Shown piece after piece: positions 1 through 9,056 of a DNA stretch of 47,131 nucleotides. This stretch comes from Prevotellaceae bacterium UBA6417 (GTDB taxonomy: Bacteria > Bacteroidota > Bacteroidia > Bacteroidales > Bacteroidaceae). The stretch lies in assembly GCA_002439755.1 (NCBI GenBank), contig DJPH01000066.1:1-47131 (forward strand), in the 5' to 3' direction. The notes under the pieces were generated by a model. That model saw nothing but the letters and a program-made list of their open reading frames with translations. It searched no databases and was not told the DNA's origin. Each line of letters begins with the position of its first letter. Within the stretch, counting starts at the first letter, position 1. Position numbers and translations under genes: made by a program.

Positions 1-117
1 ACAATTTTCGCTAATCACCAAAATTACAGACGATTATATTTCGTCGAACTCACGTTATGTTATTTCATAAAAAACGGGGTCTCATCACCCTTCCCGAATG
101 AACTACCCCTCAAAAAC

Positions 118-166
118 CAAATCATCTCCGCGAAGCCTTCATTGTAGGCTTTTCGGAGATGATTTG
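118..166 (-). terminator. Hairpin terminator of the GH123-like gene
   Basis: A 13-bp perfect stem (118-130 with 154-166, CAAATCATCTCCG and its complement) is extended inward by a second stem around 132-138 and 146-152. Read on the minus strand it is followed by GTTTTTG. It lies just past the stop codon of the minus-strand glycosidase gene, so it most likely ends the OPT transporter-glycosidase transcript. Bases 1-117 hold nothing I can identify. Confidence 0.75.
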
Positions 167-188
167 TTTGAATATTATTTGCCTGCTG

Positions 189-1877
189 TTATTCCAATGA
201 GCGGAGCAAGGCTTTTCCGTCGTTCACCAGTTTTTCCACATCTGCATTACGCCCTATCTCGGTAGGGGCAAATTTTTTGAGCTCTGTTTCGAGCTTGGCC
301 AGCTTGTCACCCTTGAGCTCAGCGCGCAGGATACGGATTTTCTCATAGTCCTGAATGCCTTCTATAAGACGCTCCATGCGCACACTGCTTCCACCGGGAT
401 AGACCAGGAAACAGTCGCCGGCTGCCCAAGTGCGGAAACGCGTATCTTGCAAGGGATTTTTCACCCAGCTGTTGTAAGCCCAACGCAGATAACCGCTGTA
501 ACCGGCTGCTGCGGCATGCCAGCCCATGAAGGCCGATTCGGCAGGATTAGAGAAGATAAAGGTATTGGGGCGCTCGGGGCCACAGCAGGTGTAGAATGTC
601 ACACGATTACCCTTGGCAAGGTGAGCATTGAGCTGCTCGGGCGTAAGCAGCGGCTGCTCATAGGCAAAACTGATGTCGTACATGCGCTCGGCCACTTCGG
701 GACCGAAATAATTGACAGCACCTTCTACGCGGTAGTCCTTATCGGCCTTGAAAAGAATCTTGTAGGCAGGCTCAAGCAGGTTTTTCGGACGTTCGTCCAT
801 AGCTATGCAGGTTTTCTTGAACCATCCTTTCTGTTTCAGATGAGCGGCAAAATCCTTTAGGAAAGGCAACAGGTATTCGTCATATTCCTTACTGCCGGGG
901 TCGAGCTTTACCTGACGCGTGCAGTTCTGCGCTTCGTCATAATATTCAAATGTCAGGTGCCAGGGCACGATGGTGTAGCAGTCTATCTGCTCGGTGATGC
1001 CACACGACATCATGAACTCTACCCATTTGTCAAACACGGTATAGTCGTATTTCCAGCTGCCGTCGACGCTTTTAAATTTGCCTATCATGCTCTCGAAGGG
1101 GTCTTCGGTCTGCGAATTCCAGGGATGCTGAATGATGCTGCAGGTGATAACTTTTTGTCCGGCTTCGGCCAGGAGTTTCATGATGGGGCGCATCAAGTCG
1201 AAATGCTGCTGGCTCCAAAGCGGCACATTATAGAAACGAGCCACGGAATAGGGGTTTTGCCAAAGGTCGAGATGGAATTTCCATTGAGAAGGTTCTGGAA
1301 GAGTGCGTTTGCCCACTTCGAGCACAAGGGGGATGGAAAGCGACTTGCCATCGCAATCGGCAGTAAGAGTGCCTTTGTATTTGCCGCTTGGGGCGTTTTG
1401 GGGCACACGGATGTCGAGCCACAACGGGCGCAACGTATTGGCGCTAACGCTCATTTCGCCGGCCGGCTTGAGCCAGTCGCCTACAAGGCAGGAGTCGTTT
1501 TTGTTGCCCATGACGTCGCTCATCACATAGCGCACGAAATACTTGCCCACAGCAGCGGCGGGAATGACGTTTTTTCCGCTGCGCAGATCGCTCACTTTAA
1601 AACTCAAGCTCTTCACGGCTTGAGGAGCAAGCACCACGGCCTGTGCGCTGACGCGTTCGCCTTTCCATGCATAGAGCGAAAGTGTTTTGGCCAGGACGGG
1701 CACGGCATTGCGCTGATAGCGCAAATCTGTAGACCCCCAGCCAAGACGGATATTCTTGACGCTCTGCCATGCGGCAGCCGGCACAGGACGAGGATCGGCC
1801 AATTCAACTTCGCTCATTTGGGCAAAAGCCGGCATTGCTGCAAGGACAAATCCCCATAAAATCATTTTTTTCTTCAT
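189..1877 (-). CDS. GH123-like (DUF4091) secreted glycoside hydrolase
   Basis: Probable exported glycosidase of 562 residues. The start is the ATG at 1877: it opens a clear signal peptide (KKK, a hydrophobic run, then AMPAFAQ) and is preceded by an A/G-rich ribosome site. An upstream in-frame extension runs through the preceding gene's tail and is not credible. The N-terminal half looks like a beta-sandwich. The C-terminal half matches the DUF4091/GH123 catalytic region, including an Asp-Glu pair at D361-E362 in the motif MDERP. In GH123 such a pair carries out substrate-assisted cleavage of beta-N-acetylgalactosaminides. The substrate is inferred only from the family. The gene lies 35 bases after the stop of the OPT transporter on the same strand, so the two are probably co-transcribed from the promoter near 3910. 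Confidence 0.8.
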   Translation of the reverse strand: MKKKMILWGFVLAAMPAFAQMSEVELADPRPVPAAAWQSVKNIRLGWGSTDLRYQRNAVPVLAKTLSLYAWKGERVSAQAVVLAPQAVKSLSFKVSDLRSGKNVIPAAAVGKYFVRYVMSDVMGNKNDSCLVGDWLKPAGEMSVSANTLRPLWLDIRVPQNAPSGKYKGTLTADCDGKSLSIPLVLEVGKRTLPEPSQWKFHLDLWQNPYSVARFYNVPLWSQQHFDLMRPIMKLLAEAGQKVITCSIIQHPWNSQTEDPFESMIGKFKSVDGSWKYDYTVFDKWVEFMMSCGITEQIDCYTIVPWHLTFEYYDEAQNCTRQVKLDPGSKEYDEYLLPFLKDFAAHLKQKGWFKKTCIAMDERPKNLLEPAYKILFKADKDYRVEGAVNYFGPEVAERMYDISFAYEQPLLTPEQLNAHLAKGNRVTFYTCCGPERPNTFIFSNPAESAFMGWHAAAAGYSGYLRWAYNSWVKNPLQDTRFRTWAAGDCFLVYPGGSSVRMERLIEGIQDYEKIRILRAELKGDKLAKLETELKKFAPTEIGRNADVEKLVNDGKALLRSLE

Positions 1878-1912
1878 CTCTTTTTTCTGTTTATTGATAA
1901 TGTTGTTTTCTT

Positions 1913-3886
1913 CTACCGGCAGCGTTTGCCCATGGTTGCTTTTACCATATATATAATGAGGACGAAATAGGCTACGATTGAAATCACATGGCTCCATGGG
2001 CTGTTGATCCAAGCGTCGTTGACGGGGTTGAAGCCGGCAAAGCGCAATATGGCACTGACCACACCCATCAAAGCCCCGCCGGCAATGAATCCGGAGGCTA
2101 TCAAGGTGCCCAAATCGCCGCGCACCTTGCACTCTGCACTATCTTTTGAACGCGAAGTGACATACCAGTTTACCGCACCGCCGGCCAGGAGTGGCAGGTT
2201 CAAATCGAGCGGAATGAACATACCCAAGGCAAATGCCAGGGCTGAAATGCCTATCAAATCAAGCGCAATGGCAATGAGGGCTCCTATGCCGTAGAGAAGC
2301 CAGGGCGCGCCCTGACCGCTCATCAGCGGCTCTATGACGGCTGCCATGGCATTGGCCTGAGGTGCGGCCAGCTGACCATCGGTAAAGCCATACGTGCTGT
2401 TGAGAAGCATAATGACACCACCGACGGTGGCGGCACTGACTATAATGCCGAGAAACTTGAAGGCCTCTTGCTTCTTCGGTGTCGATCCCAACCAATAGCC
2501 TATTTTCAAATCGGTCACTACCGTTCCTGCCGTAGACAATGCCGTGCACACCACACTTCCCATCAAGAGAGCGGCAACCATGCCGGGCCAGCCTTTCAAG
2601 CCAATGGCCACCATGATGACCGAAGCCAGTATCAGGGTCATCAGCGTCATGCCCGAAACGGGATTGCTGCCCACAATGGCAATGGCATTGGCGGCAACGG
2701 TGGTAAACAGGAATGTTATGAATGCCACAAGCAGGATGGCAACGATGCTGAACAGCAGATTGCCCTCCATCACTCCGAAAAAGAAGAATGCAAAGATTAC
2801 CAGCAATGTGACAACAACTCCCACAGCTATGATTTTCATCGAAAGGTCGCGCTGCGTGCGCGGTTCTGTTTCCGAGTCATCGTGTTTCATCCTAAAAGCC
2901 TTTCCCGCAAGCTTGGCGGCATTGGCTATGATCTTCCGGCTTTTCCAAATGCCCAGCAAGCCTGCCATGGCTATGGCACCGATACCGATGCTCTTGGTAT
3001 AGGCAAATATCTGCTCGGGCGAAGCCGACACAGCGGTCACTCCGTCTAAATTGATCGGCAGATTTTCCCAAAACACGGGTATCAATGGAACGATAATCCA
3101 CCAAACAAGAATCGAACCGGCACAAATGATGGCCGAATATTTCAGCCCCACAATATAGCCCATGCCCAAAACGGCAGCTCCCGTATTGATTTTGAACACC
3201 AGCTTTACCTTATCGGCAACAGCCGCACCCCACGCAAACACGCCGGTGGAAAAGGTGTCGGCCCAGGAACCGAATGTGGCGATTACAAAATCATAAAGTC
3301 CGCCTATGATGCCGGCAAAAAGCAAGGGTTTTGCCTGTCCGGATTCGCTCTGGCCCGACATGAGCACCTGTGTCGAAGCCGTTGCCTCGGGAAAAGGATA
3401 TTTGCCATGCATCTCCTTGACAAAATACTTGCGGAAAGGTATCATGAACAACAGCCCTAAAAAGCCGCCCAACGCACTCGACAGAAAGACTTTCATGAAA
3501 TCGACTGAAATCTCAGGGTATTTGGCTTGCAGGATATACAACGCCGGCAAGGTGAAAATGGAACCTGCCACAATCATTCCCGAACAAGCTCCGATGCTCT
3601 GTATGATTACATTTTCGCCCAAAGAGTTCTTCCGATGGGTAGCACCCGCCACACCAACGGCAATGATTGTTATAGGAATCGCCGCCTCGAACACTTGTCC
3701 TACTTTCAATCCCAAGTAGGCACAGGCTGCCGAAAATATGACTGCAAAAACCAAGCCCCACGTTACAGACCAGGGCGTAATTTCCCTGCACGGAGCCGAT
3801 GCATCCATCACCGGTTTGTATTCTTCACCTTCTTTTAATTCTCGAAATGCGTTTTCGGGTAGTTTCTCTTGCTCTTGACCTTTCAT
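1913..3886 (-). CDS. OPT-family oligopeptide transporter
   Basis: Polytopic inner-membrane transporter of 657 residues. A short cytoplasmic N-terminus (about 35 residues, charged) leads into at least a dozen hydrophobic segments spread over the whole length. The first, near residues 40-65, contains AYLGLKVGQVFEAAIP, a typical OPT-family start. The family moves oligopeptides or metal-chelate complexes using ion gradients. The substrate here cannot be read from sequence. The ATG at 3886 is the only reasonable start. It is the first gene of a two-gene operon with the GH123-like glycosidase, which suggests linked use of peptides and amino sugars, for example glycopeptides; that link is inference. 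Confidence 0.9.
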   Translation of the reverse strand: MKGQEQEKLPENAFRELKEGEEYKPVMDASAPCREITPWSVTWGLVFAVIFSAACAYLGLKVGQVFEAAIPITIIAVGVAGATHRKNSLGENVIIQSIGACSGMIVAGSIFTLPALYILQAKYPEISVDFMKVFLSSALGGFLGLLFMIPFRKYFVKEMHGKYPFPEATASTQVLMSGQSESGQAKPLLFAGIIGGLYDFVIATFGSWADTFSTGVFAWGAAVADKVKLVFKINTGAAVLGMGYIVGLKYSAIICAGSILVWWIIVPLIPVFWENLPINLDGVTAVSASPEQIFAYTKSIGIGAIAMAGLLGIWKSRKIIANAAKLAGKAFRMKHDDSETEPRTQRDLSMKIIAVGVVVTLLVIFAFFFFGVMEGNLLFSIVAILLVAFITFLFTTVAANAIAIVGSNPVSGMTLMTLILASVIMVAIGLKGWPGMVAALLMGSVVCTALSTAGTVVTDLKIGYWLGSTPKKQEAFKFLGIIVSAATVGGVIMLLNSTYGFTDGQLAAPQANAMAAVIEPLMSGQGAPWLLYGIGALIAIALDLIGISALAFALGMFIPLDLNLPLLAGGAVNWYVTSRSKDSAECKVRGDLGTLIASGFIAGGALMGVVSAILRFAGFNPVNDAWINSPWSHVISIVAYFVLIIYMVKATMGKRCR

Positions 3887-3908
3887 AAGATACTGAATGT
3901 TTTTACTG

Positions 3909-3916
3909 CAAAAATA
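3909..3916 (-). promoter_or_regulatory. -7 box upstream of the OPT transporter
   Basis: On the minus strand this reads TATTTTTG, an exact match to the Bacteroidota -7 consensus TAnnTTTG, 22 bases upstream of the transporter ATG. I see no TTTG at the usual -33 spacing. Confidence 0.6.
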
Positions 3917-4026
3917 AGAATAAAGATTCGTTTACCGGGCACAGTCTGCGCATAAAGACGGTGATAAGTCCCAATAATGCCTTCAAATCCTGTCAAAAAA
4001 GACTTGACTTTTTCCAAATACCTTTA

Positions 4027-5637
4027 TTACTTGACGATTGTGATTTTGTCGATGTCGGGGCACCAAGCCTTTGCATTACCGATGCGTATGGTGTTCAAGC
4101 CCTTCTTCAAGTGAATCTGCCTGGTGATGTTTTTCACAATTTGCCTGTTGTCGCCCGGTGTGCTGATTTCAAATTCTTCACCACCGTTGACACTACAGAA
4201 AACGCAGCGGTCTTCATCGGTCAGATAGCTCAGCTTCATGGTATATGTTCCACCCTTTTGACAAAAAACATTGCGCCATTCCATATAGTTGTCCTTGTGG
4301 TTGCCGAGCCATTCCACTTTCGCACCGCCCGAGCAGAATGAAGATTCGCCATATTTTGCATAGCCGAGACTGTTGTTCATGCCGATGCATTGGAAACGTT
4401 CTAGCCATGCAGTCTCTGCCTCATATACAGTGCGCTGTTTGCGTTTTTCTGCTTTGAGGGAAAAGATGCGCACATCGTGAGGCTGCACATTGACAAGCAT
4501 TTTCCCCGCCGTCACTTCTGACAAATCCTTTTGCATAAAGAGGTCACGCACTTTCACGTTCCCCTCCAAATCAACGTCACGCATGTCGAGTGTGAAATTT
4601 TGCCCGTTGTCGGTAGGATTGTAAACTGCCACGGCACGTGTGGTGCCATTAAGTGTCAGTATGTCCTTAACATAAAGGTACACGCCATTCTCTTCTTTCA
4701 CCACATAAGCCTGTAAGGCAAGCGGATCCTGATTGATGGCAATGAGTTCCTTGTTCTTTAGCAGAGCTAAGGACTTGGCAGGTATGGTGGTCATGTCGCA
4801 TCCTATGAGCAGCGGAGAACTCTGAATACACCACATGCCGAAATGGGTGCGCTCCTCGGCATCCGAGAGCCCGCGTCCGATTTCCAGCATATCCATGTCA
4901 TTGTAATGCCCCTTTGTGGCATAAGCCGAGAGATAGCGGTTTTTAGAGATGATACGCTTTACAGCGTTCCAGTCGGGAGTTATATCGGCATCAATGCGCC
5001 AGGAAGAACCAACATTATGCACCCAAGTGCCGGGAAAGTTCCAACGGCACACGTTGATGCGCACGTCCTTCCGTCCCGTATTGGCAACGGCACGGTAGAT
5101 TGCAGTATAGCGTTGCTGCTCGTCAAGGTCGAGATGCTCTGAATTTTGAGGGGCAACACCGCCGCAGAAGTCCACCTTGATAAAATCAAACTTCAGATCC
5201 TTGAAGAAAAAATCGGCATCTTGCCGGTCATGTCCATAAAGACCTACGCCGGTACCCAGCTCGTCCTTGTCCCAATAGCTTCCACACGTGTTCCGGCCCG
5301 CATCCGAATAGATGCCAGCCTTGAACCCGAGACGGTGTATATGCCTGACAACGGGTTGCAATCCGCCCGGAAACCGGGTGGGATGTATAAGCAATTGCCC
5401 GTTGGCGTCACGTCCACCGAAATAGCCGTCGTCGATATTGATATAGCTATATCCCACCTCTTTCAATCCTTGTTCCGCCATTGCATCGGCCTGCTTCATT
5501 ATCAGGTCGGCACTGATATTGACACGGTAAGTGTTCCACGAGCTCCAACCCATCGTTGGCTTTTCGTAGCTTCGGGCTGGAAGAGCGAGCGGCATGACGG
5601 CAGAAACAGCCATGACAAAATATTTCCTTTTTCTCAT
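4027..5637 (-). CDS. GH27 alpha-galactosidase with C-terminal carbohydrate-binding module
   Basis: Secreted alpha-galactosidase of 536 residues that removes terminal alpha-linked galactose. A signal peptide (MRKRKYFVMAVSAVMPLALP) is followed by the GH27 barrel opening with MGWSSWN. The nucleophile is D156 in KVDFCGG and the likely acid/base is D218 in WRIDADI. A beta-sandwich domain closes the barrel at about residue 395. The last 130 residues (from about AETAWLERF) resemble a CBM6/CBM35-type sugar-binding module. The gene stands alone with its own promoter near 5669. The short downstream space to 4026 shows no strong terminator. Some GH27 enzymes act on alpha-N-acetylgalactosamine instead, so galactose is the most likely but unproven substrate. 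Confidence 0.92.
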   Translation of the reverse strand: MRKRKYFVMAVSAVMPLALPARSYEKPTMGWSSWNTYRVNISADLIMKQADAMAEQGLKEVGYSYINIDDGYFGGRDANGQLLIHPTRFPGGLQPVVRHIHRLGFKAGIYSDAGRNTCGSYWDKDELGTGVGLYGHDRQDADFFFKDLKFDFIKVDFCGGVAPQNSEHLDLDEQQRYTAIYRAVANTGRKDVRINVCRWNFPGTWVHNVGSSWRIDADITPDWNAVKRIISKNRYLSAYATKGHYNDMDMLEIGRGLSDAEERTHFGMWCIQSSPLLIGCDMTTIPAKSLALLKNKELIAINQDPLALQAYVVKEENGVYLYVKDILTLNGTTRAVAVYNPTDNGQNFTLDMRDVDLEGNVKVRDLFMQKDLSEVTAGKMLVNVQPHDVRIFSLKAEKRKQRTVYEAETAWLERFQCIGMNNSLGYAKYGESSFCSGGAKVEWLGNHKDNYMEWRNVFCQKGGTYTMKLSYLTDEDRCVFCSVNGGEEFEISTPGDNRQIVKNITRQIHLKKGLNTIRIGNAKAWCPDIDKITIVK

Positions 5638-5668
5638 GTTATAAAAGTCTTTACTATCTGATTTTTTG

Positions 5669-5676
5669 CAAAGGTA
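5669..5676 (-). promoter_or_regulatory. -7 box of the alpha-galactosidase gene
   Basis: On the minus strand this reads TACCTTTG, matching TAnnTTTG, 31 bases upstream of the ATG. There is no TTTG at 19 bases; TTGG occurs about 22 bases upstream. Confidence 0.6.
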
Positions 5677-5851
5677 TCAAAATTACCCGTTGGCAGAACC
5701 AATTTAGCGCAGAATTAACTCTGTCAATAGGTTTATTTGTTTTGCGATTAATGTATTGTGGAAAAACATCCGCAGTTAGCATAGCAGAAACTCGCCTGTC
5801 AATTACGGTTGCGGCCTTTCGTTTTGCAGATTCACAGTTACATTTTGTAGA

Positions 5852-5914
5852 ACCAAGACTTGGTTGATAGAAATCAAGACTTGGTTACTTAGAATCAAGT
5901 CTTGATTCTGCAAT
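5852..5914. repeat. 21-bp-periodic palindromic repeat, locus A
   Basis: Three 14-bp near-perfect palindromes lie at 5852-5865 (ACCAAGACTTGGTT), 5873-5886 (ATCAAGACTTGGTT) and 5894-5907 (ATCAAGTCTTGATT), separated by 7-base spacers, so the period is exactly 21. The array ends in CTGCAA. Weaker units continue in the same register on both sides: TTTTGCAG at 5822-5829 and TTTTGTAG at 5843-5850 on the left, and CTGCAAA at 5929-5935 and CTGCAAT at 5950-5956 on the right. The array lies between the divergent alpha-galactosidase and acyl-CoA ligase genes, and the rest of this 415-base gap shows only the two promoters. A related array occurs at 28571. I do not recognise a named family. Confidence 0.85.
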
Positions 5915-6025
5915 TTATTACTGCGATTCTGCAAACAAACCCTGGAAAGCTGCAATATTCGGCACTGCATATTTGATTTTCTACAGAGAGAAAGGATTTT
6001 CAGCGTCCATATCGTTTTCTTTTTA

Positions 6026-6033
6026 TACTTTTG
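6026..6033 (+). promoter_or_regulatory. -7 box of the acyl-CoA ligase gene
   Basis: TACTTTTG matches TAnnTTTG and ends 20 bases before the chosen ATG at 6054. This box supports that start over the longer reading frame beginning at 5973, which would begin upstream of the promoter. Confidence 0.6.
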
Positions 6034-6053
6034 TAGTCTTAAACACATCCCAA

Positions 6054-7862
6054 ATGATTACGCTTTGTCCATTTTCACGCCTTATACATGAGCAAGCCAA
6101 GAAATATGGCGCAAAAACAGCTCTCAGCTATCGCGACTATGATAAAAAGGAATGGATTCCAATTTCATGGAACCAATTTTCCGAAAAAGTCACGACCGTA
6201 TCCAACGCTCTGCTTGAATGGGACATAAAAGTTCAGGAAAACATTGCCGTATTTTCCCAAAACATGCCGGAAGACTTTTATGTGGATTTCGGGGCATACG
6301 GCATAAGAGCCGCAACCATACCGTTCTATCCCAACAGCAGTTCTTCACAAGTGAAATATATGGTCGACGATGCCGAAATACGTCTTATCTTTGTTGGAGA
6401 GCAACAGCAATACGACACAATCTTTCCCATATTCCCATTGTCAGATACATTGACGCACATGGTCATCTTCGACCGCAAAGTGGTGCGCCACCCCTCCGAC
6501 CATGTTTCCATCTACTTTGACGAATTTCTTGAGATGGGCCGCTCCCGCAAATCACAGGATGAGGTAAACAGACGCACAGCCCTTGCCACGCCGGAAGACA
6601 TCGCCAACATCCTGTATACAAGTGGGACAACCGGAGCAAGCAAAGGAGTAGTGCTCACCCACAAAATGTATCAAGCCGCCATGCGCGAAAACGACAGTGT
6701 TTTGCCACTGTCCGAAAACGATGTATTCCTGAATTTTCTGCCTTTCACGCACGTCTTCGAACGCGGCTGGGCCTATCTCGGGATTTCGGAAGGCTGCCAC
6801 CTGGCTGTAAACCTGCATCCGGCCGACGTATTGCAATCCCTGCAGGAAGTGCACCCCACCTGCATGAGCGCCGTGCCACGTTTTTGGGAAAAAGTCTATG
6901 AAGGAGTGCTTGAACGAATCGGCCACCTCCCCACCCTACAGCAAAAACTCTTCAGAAAGGCCATGACAACAGGCCGCATCTATCAAATAGACTATCTTAG
7001 CAAAGGGGAAAAACCGCCATTGTCGCTGAAATTGAAATACAAATTGTTTGACAAAACCGTTTTTGAGACTCTGAGAAAGAACATCGGATTAGAGCATGGC
7101 AACTTTTTCCCCGTAGCCGGAGCGGCAATAGCCAAAGAAGTGGAAGCCTTCGTACACATTTGCGGCATCAACATCATTTGCGGTTACGGTCTGACAGAGT
7201 CGACAGCAACAGTATCGTGCGACCGGGTCGGAGCCCCCTTCAGCATAGGCTCGGTAGGACGGACACTGAAAGGAGTGACAGTAAAGATCTCGGACAGCAA
7301 CGAAATCCTGCTAAAAGGAGATACCATATTTAAAGAATACTACCGAAAGCCCAAAGAAACCCACGAAGCAATCGACGATGAAGGCTGGTTTCATACCGGT
7401 GATGCCGGATACCTGAAAAACGGAGAGCTCTTTCTGACCGACCGCATCAAAGACCTTTATAAGACTTCAAACGGCAAATACATAGCTCCGCAGCAAATCG
7501 AATCGAAACTGATAGTCGACCGTTATATAGACCAGATTGTGGTAATAGCCGACAAGCACAAATTCGTATCCGCCCTTATAGTCCCATCCTATGCCCTGCT
7601 CGAAGCCTACGCCAAAAGCCATGACATCAAATACGACAGCATGGAAGATTTGTGCAACAACAAAGAAATCCACACATTTATTCTGGAAAGGATCAACACG
7701 CTTCAACAAGATTTGGCCTCATTCGAGCAGGTAAAACGTTTCTGCATGCTGCCAAGCCCATTCAGCATAGAGCGGAATGAAATCACCAACACCCTAAAGA
7801 TAAAAAGGAAAATCGTATTCGAACACTACCGGAAACAAATAGAAGAAATGTATGAAGCATAG
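6054..7862 (+). CDS. Long-chain fatty-acid--CoA ligase (AMP-forming)
   Basis: Acyl-activating enzyme of 602 residues that joins a fatty acid to coenzyme A through an acyl-adenylate. The adenylation P-loop motif LYTSGTTGASKGV is near residues 187-199. The later ANL-family motifs GYGLTESTA and WFHTGDAGYL, and the D-R-I-K-D-L hinge, are all present, so the enzyme looks intact. There is no signal peptide, so it acts in the cytoplasm or at the inner membrane face. I start at 6054 because the promoter box at 6026 lies inside the longer frame and the N-terminus then aligns with the family. It has its own promoter; prfB follows after 44 bases but also has its own promoter. Confidence 0.93.
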   Translation: MITLCPFSRLIHEQAKKYGAKTALSYRDYDKKEWIPISWNQFSEKVTTVSNALLEWDIKVQENIAVFSQNMPEDFYVDFGAYGIRAATIPFYPNSSSSQVKYMVDDAEIRLIFVGEQQQYDTIFPIFPLSDTLTHMVIFDRKVVRHPSDHVSIYFDEFLEMGRSRKSQDEVNRRTALATPEDIANILYTSGTTGASKGVVLTHKMYQAAMRENDSVLPLSENDVFLNFLPFTHVFERGWAYLGISEGCHLAVNLHPADVLQSLQEVHPTCMSAVPRFWEKVYEGVLERIGHLPTLQQKLFRKAMTTGRIYQIDYLSKGEKPPLSLKLKYKLFDKTVFETLRKNIGLEHGNFFPVAGAAIAKEVEAFVHICGINIICGYGLTESTATVSCDRVGAPFSIGSVGRTLKGVTVKISDSNEILLKGDTIFKEYYRKPKETHEAIDDEGWFHTGDAGYLKNGELFLTDRIKDLYKTSNGKYIAPQQIESKLIVDRYIDQIVVIADKHKFVSALIVPSYALLEAYAKSHDIKYDSMEDLCNNKEIHTFILERINTLQQDLASFEQVKRFCMLPSPFSIERNEITNTLKIKRKIVFEHYRKQIEEMYEA

Positions 7863-7880
7863 CATTTCAATTGTTTTTTG

Positions 7881-7888
7881 TAACTTTG
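7881..7888 (+). promoter_or_regulatory. -7 box of prfB
   Basis: TAACTTTG, an exact TAnnTTTG match, ends 18 bases before the prfB ATG. No TTTG is present 19 bases upstream. Confidence 0.65.
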
Positions 7889-7906
7889 AGCCACTAAAGA
7901 ATCAAC

Positions 7907-9025
7907 ATGATTACATCAGACCAGCTAAAAGACCTGACTGACAGAACCGAGGCACTCTACCGCTATCTTGACATAGAACAGAAAAAAGTAGAAGTCGAGG
8001 AAGAACAACTACGCACACAGGCTCCCGGATTTTGGGACGATCCGAAAGCAGCAGAGGCGCAAATGAAAATAGTAAAAGGGCTTCAAAAGTGGATTGACAA
8101 CTACAATAATCTGAAGAATCTGGTTGACGAAGTCGCATTGGCATTCGACTTCTACAAATCAGACATGGTAAGCGAAGCCGAAGTCGATGAAGACTACGAA
8201 AAAGCCTATCAGGCACTTGAGTCACTGGAGCTCCGCAATATGCTCCGCGAAGACGAAGACTCCATGGACTGCGTACTGAAAATCAACTCAGGAGCAGGAG
8301 GCACCGAAAGCCAGGACTGGGCATCCATGCTGATGCGAATGTATCTGCGTTATGCAGAACGACACGGATACAAAACGCGCATCAGCAACCTGCAAGACGG
8401 CGATGAAGCAGGAATCAAGACAGTCACCATAGAAATAGAAGGAGACGATGCCTATGGCTATCTGAAAAGCGAAAACGGTGTACACCGCCTTGTACGCGTC
8501 TCGCCGTTCAACGCCCAGGGCAAACGCATGACATCATTTGCAAGCGTCTTCGTAACACCATTGGTAGACGACACCATAGAAGTGGCAGTCGACCCATCGA
8601 AAATATCCTGGGACCTCTTCCGCTCAGGAGGTGCAGGCGGCCAGAATGTCAACAAAGTGGAAACCGGCGTACGTCTGCGCTACCAATACACAGACCCCGA
8701 CACAGGCGAAACAGAAGAAATCCTCATAGAAAACACCGAAAGCCGGAAACAATTGGAAAACCGCGAAAACGCCATGCGACTGCTTCGCAGCCAACTATAC
8801 GACAGGGAACTTCAGCGCAGAAAAGCCGCCCAGGCCAAAATCGAAGCCGGTAAAAAGAAAATAGAATGGGGAAGCCAAATACGCAGCTACGTCTTCGATG
8901 ACCGCCGGGTAAAAGACCATCGGACAGGCTACCAGACAAGCGATGTTGCAAAAGTGATGGATGGAGGCCTGGACGGTTTCATAAAAGCCTACTTGATGGA
9001 ATTTGCAGGTAAAAACAACGAATAA
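7907..9025 (+). CDS. prfB: Peptide chain release factor 2
   Basis: Class I release factor of 372 residues that ends translation at UGA and UAA. The stop-codon recognition tripeptide SPF is at 199-201, which is the RF2 signature (RF1 has PxT). The peptidyl-tRNA hydrolysis motif GGQ is at 244-246. The reading frame is continuous. Where the E. coli gene has the programmed frameshift sequence CTTTGAC (after ..GYL), this gene reads TAT CTT GAC in frame, without the extra T, so full-length protein is made without frameshifting and that autoregulation is absent. It is the first gene of a probable three-gene operon with a small membrane protein and a CYTH protein. Confidence 0.97.
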   Translation: MITSDQLKDLTDRTEALYRYLDIEQKKVEVEEEQLRTQAPGFWDDPKAAEAQMKIVKGLQKWIDNYNNLKNLVDEVALAFDFYKSDMVSEAEVDEDYEKAYQALESLELRNMLREDEDSMDCVLKINSGAGGTESQDWASMLMRMYLRYAERHGYKTRISNLQDGDEAGIKTVTIEIEGDDAYGYLKSENGVHRLVRVSPFNAQGKRMTSFASVFVTPLVDDTIEVAVDPSKISWDLFRSGGAGGQNVNKVETGVRLRYQYTDPDTGETEEILIENTESRKQLENRENAMRLLRSQLYDRELQRRKAAQAKIEAGKKKIEWGSQIRSYVFDDRRVKDHRTGYQTSDVAKVMDGGLDGFIKAYLMEFAGKNNE

Positions 9026-9056
9026 CCACATATTACCAACATAAAAATTATATACT

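Noticed and set aside
957..1859. 300-codon plus-strand frame opposite the GH123-like gene
   Set aside because: It is the shadow of the opposite strand: its translation shows no domain, while the minus strand has signal peptide, catalytic motif and operon context.
5852..5914. Repeat locus A as a CRISPR array
   Set aside because: Units of 14 bases with 7-base spacers are far too short, units are palindromic and imperfect, and no cas gene is present.
5803..6048. Minus-strand 81-codon frame with heptad pattern LQN...QDLILSN, over repeat locus A
   Set aside because: The heptad pattern follows automatically from a 21-base repeat (seven codons). The matching frame at locus B has no start codon, and the frame overlaps the promoter and start of the acyl-CoA ligase gene. 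I keep the DNA repeat, not a protein.
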